From a virus: a stretch of 20,381 nucleotides of DNA. Numbering within the stretch: the stretch's first letter is position 1; each line of letters begins with the position of its first letter. Location of the stretch: the IMG/VR virus record IMGVR_UViG_3300025601_001585, positions 1 to 20,381 of that record. One strand, given 5' to 3'. The translations under genes and the position numbers were made by a program. Positions 10,031 to 16,899 of the stretch are shown one piece after another. Under the pieces are notes generated by a model. It ran no database searches and had not been told where the DNA came from. It saw only the letters and a list, made by a program, of their open reading frames with translations.

Positions 10031-10276
10031 GTGCTAGCGTTGAAGATATTAACAGACTCAGAGGATTGGACGCTCACCAATAACGATAGATGTGACTTCG
10101 ATTGCACATCCCAGGCTTACGTAAAAGCTGTAGGTAATACGGGCGAGCTACTGTTCTGCTCTCACCACTACAACAAGACTTCAAATGACGCAGATGCGTA
10201 CGAGAAACTAATGAACTTTGCTTACCAAGTAATAGACGAGCGTGAACGTCTCATTGTGAACAGGCTTCAAGGCTAA
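10031..10276 (+). CDS. DUF7455-like small zinc-binding protein
   Basis: An 81-residue protein with L-T-N-N-D-R-C-D-F-D-C, then A-Y-V-K-A-V, G-E-L-L-F-C-S-H-H-Y-N-K, and a C-terminal helix with V-I-D-E-R-E-R-L. This matches the common actinobacterial layout D-R-C-D-x-C ... L-x-F-C-x-H-H; here the first pair is C-x-x-x-C, one residue wider than usual. The likely ligands are the two cysteines, the third Cys and the H-H pair. GTG at 10031 (with AGATAG upstream) or TTG at 10040 could be the start. The family name is from memory and function is unknown. It lies four bases before the first oxygenase. Confidence 0.7.
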   Translation: MLALKILTDSEDWTLTNNDRCDFDCTSQAYVKAVGNTGELLFCSHHYNKTSNDADAYEKLMNFAYQVIDERERLIVNRLQG

Positions 10277-10280
10277 CCTA

Positions 10281-10844
10281 ATGGCATTAAAGGAACTAGT
10301 TCCCGGAGAGCTCTGGGAGTATGAGAACTTTATAACTGATTCAGAGCTTGGGCTCTTGCTCGATAAGGCTAGGTTCGCCAGAGAAGAAGATTGGTTTGCC
10401 GAAGACTTACCTGACTATGATAAGCATCATGCTGGAAAAACTTTTGAGTTCCAAGATACTCCTGGGGGAAGCTACCTGTCAAAGGCAATTGACCTTAGAG
10501 TTGCTGCCCTGTTCAAAGACGTAGCATACATGAATGAAATAGGTAGTATATGCAGAGCTACATCCCATCTAGAACCTGTAGGGATGCACAGAGATAATGC
10601 TGACCAAGACATAGTCGGGGAACATAGAAACACTCATGTGAAGTATGGAGTCCTTATGTACTTAAACGATGACTATATTGGGGGCGAGATATGCTATCCA
10701 GAGTTAGGAATAGAGTACAAACCTAAACCAGGTGTCCTGTTGATCCATCACGCTGGCAACTTACATGGTGTCAACCCAGTGACAGAAGGGGTCCGCTTCT
10801 CTATGACATCCTTTGTCTATGGCCTAGACGCCCTTATTGTTTAA
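10281..10844 (+). CDS. 2-oxoglutarate/Fe(II) oxygenase 1 (prolyl-4-hydroxylase-like)
   Basis: A 187-residue single-domain dioxygenase. The facial triad is H103-R-D105 (G-M-H-R-D-N) and H162 (L-H-G-V-N-P-V), with R172 (V-T-E-G-V-R) to bind 2-oxoglutarate. The middle strand Y-L-N-D-D-Y-I-G-G-E-I-C-Y-P-E-L is the family hallmark. All residues required for activity are present. It follows the DUF7455-like gene by four bases. Its last 21 bases, including the repeated word GACGCCCTTATT, overlap the 3' end of the convergent oxygenase 2. The substrate may be a peptidyl proline, another residue or a nucleotide. Confidence 0.88.
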   Translation: MALKELVPGELWEYENFITDSELGLLLDKARFAREEDWFAEDLPDYDKHHAGKTFEFQDTPGGSYLSKAIDLRVAALFKDVAYMNEIGSICRATSHLEPVGMHRDNADQDIVGEHRNTHVKYGVLMYLNDDYIGGEICYPELGIEYKPKPGVLLIHHAGNLHGVNPVTEGVRFSMTSFVYGLDALIV

Positions 10845-11387
10845 TGTCTCGTGGAAGACAATAATTACGTTGACGCGGACGCCCTTAGTCACATAGTCAA
10901 CCCCGTGGATAGTGTCATGGCCAGTAAAGAGAACTAGAGTTCCGGCCTTGGGATGTAAGCTAATTTTTAAGTCTGGGAAGTGTAGTTCCCCACCTTCGTA
11001 ATCGTCGGTGAGAAAAAGCGCGGCTATGTATGGTTTCTGATCTGCAGCGTCGCCGTTAGAGTCTGGCTCCCAGTCGGCATGACCTGCCAGCCAAGCCCCT
11101 TCGCGCATCATGTTCCCATAACATCTATGGAGAGTGAACTCTCCCTTGATCTCGTAATTGTCCCTAAAAACTGAGTGAGCATGCTTCACTGCAAGTTTTA
11201 TCTTGCCTTCGGCATCCCAATCGTAGGTTATAGCATTATCTTCTAAAACTTCGGGGCCGAACAGGCTGAAAGTGCTATACATCTCACGGTCGTCATCTTG
11301 CGGAGACAACTGCATAGCTGCCGCTGCTCGGCTGGCCTCCTCCTGTGTGAGAAAGTCTTCAAAGATGAGGTAGTCTTTCGAGATCAT
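10824..11387 (-). CDS. 2-oxoglutarate/Fe(II) oxygenase 2
   Basis: A 187-residue protein with H103-A-D105 (A-G-H-A-D-W), H161 (T-I-H-G-V-D) and R171 (V-T-K-G-V-R), plus L-F-L-T-D-D-Y-E-G-G-E-L-H-F-P-D-L. It is complete and probably active. It is translated from an ATGA overlap with oxygenase 3, so the two minus-strand genes form one operon. It differs strongly from oxygenase 1 outside the core motifs, so the copies are old paralogues or separate acquisitions rather than fresh duplicates. Its 3' end is interlocked with that of oxygenase 1. Confidence 0.87.
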   Translation of the reverse strand: MISKDYLIFEDFLTQEEASRAAAAMQLSPQDDDREMYSTFSLFGPEVLEDNAITYDWDAEGKIKLAVKHAHSVFRDNYEIKGEFTLHRCYGNMMREGAWLAGHADWEPDSNGDAADQKPYIAALFLTDDYEGGELHFPDLKISLHPKAGTLVLFTGHDTIHGVDYVTKGVRVNVIIVFHETLNNKGV

Positions 11388-11935
11388 GTTGCTAAAGGGA
11401 TGTGGTCGCGGAAAAAGAATATAAAGTTATAACGTTTCCCCGAAAGAACCTTACGAACTCCATGGAGATTGGCCTCGTTACCTCTAAACATTATCAAGTC
11501 GCCTTGCTCTAGCTTTATATCTATGTTGTGATGCTGGAAGTACAGTTCTCCACCTTCATAGTCGCTGTTTAGCATTAAAATACAAGAATAGTGCAGCTCC
11601 ACCTCGGGTTTACCGTCGTAGTGGTCCCCGTCGTCGTCGTGAGCGTAATTTTCCGCGCCAGTGTCCATAATGTTCCCGTAAAGGCGCTTCATGCCAAAAG
11701 TGTACTTCATGTCGTAATTGTCCTGAAAAAACGCTTTAACCTTAGTAAGCATCAATCTCACTGGTTGTAGGAAAGGTAGCTCCTCATTCTCCAAGTCTGT
11801 TAGGGGGACTCTTTGTAGTCGATATCCCGGTCTGAATTGGTCTTTCATCGCGTACTCTTCAATCCATTGTGAGTAAGTCTCGCACTGCGAGGGCGTGAGC
11901 GCGTTTTTAATGAGCTTGTATGGAAGGTCTGTCAT
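11384..11935 (-). CDS. 2-oxoglutarate/Fe(II) oxygenase 3
   Basis: A 183-residue protein with H99-D-D101 (Y-A-H-D-D-D-G), H158 (N-L-H-G-V-R) and R168 (L-S-G-K-R-Y-N-F). The hallmark strand is M-L-N-S-D-Y-E-G-G-E-L-Y-F. It is the first gene of the minus-strand pair. The start is leaderless: TAGAAT ends six bases before the ATG. It diverges from the carbamoyltransferase gene with only 36 bases between the two start codons, so the two promoters are interleaved and may be co-regulated. Confidence 0.87.
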   Translation of the reverse strand: MTDLPYKLIKNALTPSQCETYSQWIEEYAMKDQFRPGYRLQRVPLTDLENEELPFLQPVRLMLTKVKAFFQDNYDMKYTFGMKRLYGNIMDTGAENYAHDDDGDHYDGKPEVELHYSCILMLNSDYEGGELYFQHHNIDIKLEQGDLIMFRGNEANLHGVRKVLSGKRYNFIFFFRDHIPLAT

Positions 11936-11941
11936 AAGAAC

Positions 11942-11965
11942 ATTCTATCATTATTAGATTAGACT
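11942..11965. promoter_or_regulatory. Back-to-back divergent leaderless promoters
   Basis: Minus strand: TAGAAT (11947-11942), GTTCTT, ATG at 11935. Plus strand: TAGACT (11960-11965), ATTAGG, ATG at 11972. The two -10 boxes are 12 bases apart, so polymerases on the two strands would exclude each other. Neither has a clear -35. Confidence 0.6.
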
Positions 11966-11971
11966 ATTAGG

Positions 11972-13405
11972 ATGAAGATCATAGGTATCAATGAGACTAC
12001 ACACGATGCTGCAATGGCCGTCATTGAGGACGGTGAGATCCTATTCGCTGGACACGCCGAGCGCTACAGTAAGCAGAAGAACGATTGGTATAACAACGAC
12101 CTTATTCTGATGGACGCCCTTAAGCACGGATCACCAGACAAGGTCGCCTACTATGAGAAGTCTTGGCTAAAGAAAATTAGGATTGCACGGCACGGTGGGT
12201 TCGGGGGTGGACGTCCCTACTACAAAGACACTCTTCTCGGTGGCCTACCAACCATTAACTTCACCCATCACTATTCGCATGCTGCTGCTGGATACTTTAC
12301 CTCTAGTTTTGTGGACGCCGCTATTGTTGTGCTAGACGCAATTGGAGAGTTTGAGACGTCTACAGTTTGGAAGGGGGAAGGTGAGAAGATAACGCAGGTG
12401 AGAAGGGACAAGTACCCCTTCAGCTTTGGACTCTTCTACTCTGCCTTTACGCAGCTAGTTGGGTTGAAGCCAAACGAGGAAGAGTACATCATGATGGGCA
12501 TGGCTGCCTATGGTGACAAAGATAGATATTACGAGAGAGTACGCAGTTACTTCCCTATCTATTACGCCCAAGAGGGTAACTTTCATAGGGGTATCCAAGA
12601 CTGGGGAGAAGAAGTAGAGGGCCAAGCAAGATTTGACCTAGCAGCTGCAGTCCAACAGGTTTTTGAGGACCGACTGGTTGAGTACATAACCATGGTTAAA
12701 CAAACTACTGGCAAGAAAAATCTAGTCTTTATGGGCGGCTGTGCCCTAAACAGTAAGGCCAATACCCTTCTTCACGGCATCTTCAAGAATGTCTGGATCA
12801 TGCCTAACCCTGGAGATGCGGGGTCAGCACTTGGCGCTGCAGCCGCCCTCTATGGAAAACACCTGAACTGGACTGGACCATACTTGGGTACCAATATCCC
12901 TGGGGAGTATCCAGTAAAGAAAATCGTAGACGCCCTTATTAACGACAAAGTAGCGCCAGTAGCTTCAGGTAGGGCTGAGTATGGGCCAAGGGCGTTGGGC
13001 AATAGGAGTATTTTGGCCGACCCTAGGGATCCAGACATAAAGAATAAAGTAAATCTAATAAAGAAACGTGAGCTATTTAGACCATTCGCTCCAATTGTTA
13101 TGGAGGAGTATGCAACCAGGTGGTTCGATATGGACTACTACTCTCCTTATATGCAGTACACACCAAGATGCCTTAAGCCTTGGTTGATCCCTAGCGTGGT
13201 GCACGCAGACGGTACTTCTAGGGTTCAGACAGTAAATAAGCGTCAACACCCGGGGCTTTATGAAGTACTAGAGAATTGGCATGCCTACAGCGGTGTGCCA
13301 GTTCTATTGAATACAAGTCTCAATATAAAAGGACAGCCTATGCTTAATGATCAAAATGATGTACTAGAATGGGAAGCACACTACAACACTAAAATCATCA
13401 GCTAG
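11972..13405 (+). CDS. NodU/CmcH/TobZ-family carbamoyltransferase
   Basis: A 477-residue two-domain enzyme. The Kae1-like N-terminal domain begins I-I-G-I-N-E-T-T-H-D-A-A and carries the metal-binding H99-H-Y-S-H103 and a phosphate loop at G-G-C-A-L-N-S. The C-terminal domain contains G333-R-A-E-Y-G-P-R-A-L-G-N344, the carbamoyl-adenylate signature, and ends with a L-L-N-T-S-L-N region. The family makes carbamoyl-AMP from carbamoyl phosphate and ATP and transfers the carbamoyl group to a hydroxyl. Known acceptors include antibiotics, Nod factor and, in some phages, hydroxymethylated DNA bases. It sits among oxygenases that could create the hydroxyl. The start is leaderless. Confidence 0.9.
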   Translation: MKIIGINETTHDAAMAVIEDGEILFAGHAERYSKQKNDWYNNDLILMDALKHGSPDKVAYYEKSWLKKIRIARHGGFGGGRPYYKDTLLGGLPTINFTHHYSHAAAGYFTSSFVDAAIVVLDAIGEFETSTVWKGEGEKITQVRRDKYPFSFGLFYSAFTQLVGLKPNEEEYIMMGMAAYGDKDRYYERVRSYFPIYYAQEGNFHRGIQDWGEEVEGQARFDLAAAVQQVFEDRLVEYITMVKQTTGKKNLVFMGGCALNSKANTLLHGIFKNVWIMPNPGDAGSALGAAAALYGKHLNWTGPYLGTNIPGEYPVKKIVDALINDKVAPVASGRAEYGPRALGNRSILADPRDPDIKNKVNLIKKRELFRPFAPIVMEEYATRWFDMDYYSPYMQYTPRCLKPWLIPSVVHADGTSRVQTVNKRQHPGLYEVLENWHAYSGVPVLLNTSLNIKGQPMLNDQNDVLEWEAHYNTKIIS

Positions 13406-13415
13406 AGGACTAACA

Positions 13416-14114
13416 ATGACAGAACTTACATTTAGATCAGACATGACCGTGGAGCTAGTCCAGTCAATGGGCGACGATGCTTCGGTAGTAAAAGCTGCTC
13501 GTGTCTCTACTGGCGGTAGCACTACTACTCCTGAGAAGGATGCTGGTTTAATTAACTACCTTATGCGTGATCGCCACGGCACCCCTTTTGAGCACAACGC
13601 TTTTACGTTCTATGTAGAGGCACCTATCTTTGTGTTCCGCGAGTTTATGCGTCACAGGGTTGCGTCCTACAACGAAGAGTCAGGCCGATACAAAGAGCTT
13701 GCTCCAGTGTTTTACATTCCTAGCGAAGATCGTAAGCTAATTCAAGTTGGTAAGCCAGGTGCTTACACTTTTGAAGAGGGAACTTATGACCAGAAAAAGA
13801 TTGTTCCGGCAGACATCAAGATGGCAGCTAAAGAGTCATACGCTGCTTATCAGCGGATGCTAGAAAAAGGTGTTGCCCGAGAGGTCGCAAGGAGTGTTCT
13901 ACCAGTTGGACTCTACTCTTCTATGTTCGTTACGATGAACGCCCGTACACTGATGAACTTCCTATCACTTCGAACTATGCGTGAAGGAACAATGTTTCCT
14001 TCTTTTCCGCAGAGGGAGATAGAGATGTGTGCCGAAAAGATGGAAGACTTCTTTGCAGAGGTCATGCCAGTTACTTACGCAACGTTCAATAAGAATGGTC
14101 GAGTAGCTCCATAA
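13416..14114 (+). CDS. thyX: FAD-dependent thymidylate synthase ThyX
   Basis: A 232-residue flavin-dependent thymidylate synthase that makes dTMP from dUMP with methylenetetrahydrofolate and NADPH. The ThyX signature R79-H-R-V-A-S-Y-N-E-E-S-G-R-Y92 is complete, and R-T-L-M-N-F-L-S-L-R supplies the usual substrate-contact helix. Length is typical. AGAGGA lies about nine bases before the ATG and the gene starts 10 bases after the carbamoyltransferase, so it is cotranscribed with it. Together with nrdHIEF and dUTPase it completes a dTTP supply route. Confidence 0.95.
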   Translation: MTELTFRSDMTVELVQSMGDDASVVKAARVSTGGSTTTPEKDAGLINYLMRDRHGTPFEHNAFTFYVEAPIFVFREFMRHRVASYNEESGRYKELAPVFYIPSEDRKLIQVGKPGAYTFEEGTYDQKKIVPADIKMAAKESYAAYQRMLEKGVAREVARSVLPVGLYSSMFVTMNARTLMNFLSLRTMREGTMFPSFPQREIEMCAEKMEDFFAEVMPVTYATFNKNGRVAP

Positions 14115-14147
14115 GCAAGCACTATTATAGTCAACCTGCACAGCTAG

Positions 14148-14153
14148 TACACT
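14148..14153 (+). promoter_or_regulatory. -10 box TACACT of a leaderless promoter
   Basis: TACACT, then GATACCT (seven bases), then ATG at 14161. TTATAG at 14125-14130 is at the right distance for a weak -35. Confidence 0.55.
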
Positions 14154-14160
14154 GATACCT

Positions 14161-14778
14161 ATGGATATTAAATTTATTGGCGAGACTCAGATTGCTATAG
14201 TAGATGACTTAGTTGACGTTACCGTCTGTGACGCTCTCTCTGAAATGTCTAAGTGGTGCAAAGCTCAAGGCTTAGTGTTCAGAGGTGAGCTAGACACTGA
14301 TGACCACATAGTTGTAGAAGATGGTACGAACTCCCCTCCCCGCGAGGAGGATGACACCTTCTGGCTAGACAAGAATACTCCCATATCGGAGCTCCCGCAG
14401 TACTACCAAGACCTTGCTCGAATAGTGTCCGACCGCTCAACTGAAGCTGTGGATGCCTACTTCGCTCTTATCGGGCAGACACTTCCTTACAGGGAGATTA
14501 ACTTAGACGTTATACACATATTCTTTGCAGGCGAAGAGCTCGAATGGCACATGGACTGCTTTGACTACTCGCTAGTCTTCTACCTAAATGACCGGACAGA
14601 GTGGGAGGGTGGAGACCTCTACTATCCCGAATTGGACATAAAGCTGTCACCAGTTAAGAATAGACTGGTAATCCAGCCCTCGCGGATTCCTCACTTGGTC
14701 ACTAAGATCACTGGGGGCCTTAGGACTACAATGACAACTTTCATCCCCATCGGGGACCCACCGTACCCATCCGACTAA
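14161..14778 (+). CDS. 2-oxoglutarate/Fe(II) oxygenase 4
   Basis: A 205-residue protein with H130-M-D132 (E-W-H-M-D-C), H178 (I-P-H-L-V) and R188 (T-G-G-L-R). The hallmark strand is F-Y-L-N-D-R-T-E-W-E-G-G-D-L-Y-Y-P-E-L. All catalytic residues are present. The N-terminal region is longer than in oxygenases 1-3. It follows thyX but has its own leaderless start. A 30-codon ORF and the degenerate paralogue follow on the same strand. Confidence 0.85.
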   Translation: MDIKFIGETQIAIVDDLVDVTVCDALSEMSKWCKAQGLVFRGELDTDDHIVVEDGTNSPPREEDDTFWLDKNTPISELPQYYQDLARIVSDRSTEAVDAYFALIGQTLPYREINLDVIHIFFAGEELEWHMDCFDYSLVFYLNDRTEWEGGDLYYPELDIKLSPVKNRLVIQPSRIPHLVTKITGGLRTTMTTFIPIGDPPYPSD

Positions 14779-14791
14779 AGGCGTAATTATA

Positions 14792-14884
14792 ATGATGATT
14801 CTGTACTATATGGAACGTGCCTACCGCAAGATTAAGTACATCCTCTTTCCGAAGAAGAGGCCAAAGAAGGACTTTATCTACTAA
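14792..14884 (+). CDS. Short basic ORF (30 residues) coupled to the next gene
   Basis: ATGATG at 14792 opens a frame ending at TAA 14882-14884, which overlaps the ATG of the next gene (TAATG). The peptide starts M-M-I-L-Y-Y-M-E-R-A-Y-R-K and is rich in Lys, Arg and Tyr. A perfect TATAAT at 14788-14793 overlaps the first ATG, so transcripts from it would instead use the in-frame ATG at 14810 (24 residues). The coupling and the lack of any other content here support real translation. Function is unknown. Confidence 0.5.
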   Translation: MMILYYMERAYRKIKYILFPKKRPKKDFIY

Positions 14885-15507
14885 TGTATGCTGGCGTAAC
14901 TACGATAACTCGAGAGACTAGGCATCTACCTATACCCTTTGCGACACTTAACGATGTTCTGACGCTTGTCGAAGTCGACCTCTTGCGTGATTTTGCTCTA
15001 AACTTTTCGTCTGACGCTACTGGGGATGACTTCAGTGTGAAGCACGAACTACCTAACCGGCCTACCGAATGGGACCCTCACGGGTTGGTGATGAAGCTGC
15101 AGGATCAGTTTAGAGACTACATACAAAGAAACTTCTTCATACTGGGGTCTGTGGAGCCTAGATACTTTACAATCCTCAGGACCGACGAGCTGCAATCATA
15201 TGTGGACAAGTATAGCTACTTTGAAAATGGTGGATACGTCTTATATACTGCGATCATACCGCTCTCACACCAGGGTACTGACTATACAGGTGGAGATCTT
15301 ACTTATATGCAAACCGGCGAGGGCGGATCTGGGAAACCAGGGCAGATGCTAGTCCACCGAAACGAGACACTGAACTCTTGGGCGTTAAATAAGGTGGAGT
15401 CCGGAATCCGAATAGACTTAGTCCTTGTGCAACACGAAATAGAGAACAGAACAAGCTACACCGAGTTTGAGATGGAACAAACTATAGACGATGGAATGTC
15501 TTACTAA
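14884..15507 (+). CDS. Degenerate 2-oxoglutarate/Fe(II) oxygenase-fold protein (paralogue 5)
   Basis: A 207-residue protein that keeps the fold hallmarks (I-P-L-S-H-Q-G-T-D-Y-T-G-G-D-L-T-Y) and the 2-oxoglutarate arginine R176 (E-S-G-I-R). The H-x-D position reads Y106-V-D108 and the distal histidine position, ten residues before the Arg, reads W166. Both iron-binding histidines are therefore replaced, so it should not bind Fe(II) normally. It could be a binding or regulatory pseudoenzyme. The frame is intact at normal length, so it is not a decaying pseudogene. It is coupled to the 30-codon ORF and overlaps the convergent oxygenase 6 by four bases. Confidence 0.75.
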   Translation: MYAGVTTITRETRHLPIPFATLNDVLTLVEVDLLRDFALNFSSDATGDDFSVKHELPNRPTEWDPHGLVMKLQDQFRDYIQRNFFILGSVEPRYFTILRTDELQSYVDKYSYFENGGYVLYTAIIPLSHQGTDYTGGDLTYMQTGEGGSGKPGQMLVHRNETLNSWALNKVESGIRIDLVLVQHEIENRTSYTEFEMEQTIDDGMSY

Positions 15508-16112
15508 ATATAGCTCGGAGCATTAGCTGCGTCGTACTGAAAACCTGTCATGCTGTATCTAACTCCGTCAGTAACTGGCGGTACTCCGTGAAGAATATCA
15601 CTGGAATGCACAACTATCATGCCGGACTCTGCTTCTAGCTCTAGGTCGAGATCCGGATAGTAGAGACTGCCTCCTGAGTAACTACTGCCACTATTTAAAT
15701 AGCAGATTACCCCATATTTTATCCCTGTATCTCCTTCTTCTCCCTCGAAGGAGTCGGTATGATCTGCTAGATAATCACCGTTGGTCCACCGGTGAACTAT
15801 GTTCAGTGGCATTCCGATATACGCTCCGGCGAGCCCCCCTAGGGCAGATATGCACGCAAGTATGGCAGTGTCTGCAAACTCATTGAGTTCGTTGTAGTGC
15901 CGCACGTTCGCGTCCCCTTTAAGTGTATTGAGGTAGACATTTCGTGCATCCCATCTAGTTACGGGGGTGCCGTCACTCGTTAGAGTCCCTATCTTGGTCA
16001 GCCCACTGTCGATTAAGAGCTCCGTATAGCCGGTAAGGGCTTTGCATAGCCCATCAGGTATTGCATTCCGGGCTATAGCAATATCAGCACCAGGCACTTT
16101 GATTATCTCCAT
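15504..16112 (-). CDS. 2-oxoglutarate/Fe(II) oxygenase 6
   Basis: A 202-residue protein with H118-T-D120 (L-A-D-H-T-D-S-F), H175 (I-L-H-G-V-P-P-V) and R185 (T-D-G-V-R-Y-S-M-T). The hallmark is Y-L-N-S-G-S-S-Y-S-G-G-S-L-Y-Y-P-D-L. It appears active and its C-terminal motifs most resemble oxygenase 1 (H-G-V-x-P-V-T-x-G-V-R-x-S-M-T). The start is leaderless with TAGGCT six bases before the ATG. It is divergent from the serine recombinase gene. Confidence 0.87.
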   Translation of the reverse strand: MEIIKVPGADIAIARNAIPDGLCKALTGYTELLIDSGLTKIGTLTSDGTPVTRWDARNVYLNTLKGDANVRHYNELNEFADTAILACISALGGLAGAYIGMPLNIVHRWTNGDYLADHTDSFEGEEGDTGIKYGVICYLNSGSSYSGGSLYYPDLDLELEAESGMIVVHSSDILHGVPPVTDGVRYSMTGFQYDAANAPSYI

Positions 16113-16118
16113 GGGAAG

Positions 16119-16124
16119 AGCCTA
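16119..16124 (-). promoter_or_regulatory. -10 box TAGGCT of a leaderless promoter (minus strand)
   Basis: On the minus strand TAGGCT is followed by CTTCCC and ATG at 16112. The -35 position (GCAACA) is poor. Confidence 0.5.
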
Positions 16125-16191
16125 CTTTACTTTTTAACTAGTGTTGCGGGAGATGCGTTAGAGTTGTTGGTACATAGACGAAAGACTACCC

Positions 16192-16899
16192 TTGAGCGAG
16201 CTGGACGCCCCTATTACTAAAGCAATTCTGTACGCACGCGTATCTACAATGATACAAGTAGAGGATGGTGTGTCGCTGGATGTGCAAGAGAGAACCCTTG
16301 TGCAGGCTAGGGAGATGTACGGATTCTCCGAAGGTGAGTTGGTCCGCGAAGAGGGCCGCTCCGGTAAGAACGTTACCGGCAGGCCCAAACTAATAGACGC
16401 CCTTAAGCGTCTAGACCGTGGCGAGGCAGACGCCCTTATTGTGACCAGGATAGATAGACTGGCCAGGAGTACAAAGGACTTCTTGGACATAGTGGATAGG
16501 GCCAACAAGAATGAGTGGAGGCTGATCCTCCTTGATCTAAACCTAGACACCTCTACATACCAAGGAAGATTTGTCGTCACAATAATGAGCGCCTTGGCCG
16601 AGATGGAACGTGGAATTATTGCAGAGCGCTCAAAGGATATCCATAAAGATCGCAGAGATAGAGGTATCGTCTGGGGCGAAGATATGGGACCGAAGATGTT
16701 TATCCCACCGCAGGTAAGGGAGCAAGTTTTGACTCATAGGGGCAGGGGAATGTCTTATCAGGCAATAGCCGACACGCTGAATATTCAGGGGTTAGTTGCT
16801 TCTAGGGGTGGAACTTGGTATGGTTCAAGTGTGAAGAATGTAATAGACGCACTTACGAAAAATGAAAAGGGACTCAATGGCGAGAAAAAAGAAGCTTAG
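16192..16899 (+). CDS. Serine recombinase (resolvase/invertase or short integrase)
   Basis: A 235-residue protein. The N-terminal resolvase domain has the nucleophile S18 in L-Y-A-R-V-S-T, then E-G-R-S-G-K-N, D-R-L-A-R-S, and the E-helix M-S-A-L-A-E-M-E-R. The C-terminal part (I-A-D-T-L-N-I-Q-G-L-V-A-S-R-G-G-T-W) matches the start of the Recombinase domain found in larger serine integrases, but the zinc and coiled-coil regions are absent. It could integrate, invert or resolve DNA. The start is a TTG, needed because the next in-frame ATG lies after S18. The gene carries two exact and two one-mismatch copies of the dispersed word GACGCCCTTA. Confidence 0.88.
   Translation: MSELDAPITKAILYARVSTMIQVEDGVSLDVQERTLVQAREMYGFSEGELVREEGRSGKNVTGRPKLIDALKRLDRGEADALIVTRIDRLARSTKDFLDIVDRANKNEWRLILLDLNLDTSTYQGRFVVTIMSALAEMERGIIAERSKDIHKDRRDRGIVWGEDMGPKMFIPPQVREQVLTHRGRGMSYQAIADTLNIQGLVASRGGTWYGSSVKNVIDALTKNEKGLNGEKKEA

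Noticed and set aside
14884-15507. Calling this gene a pseudogene
   Set aside because: The frame is intact at full length and coupled to its neighbour; only the catalytic residues are replaced, which fits a pseudoenzyme better.
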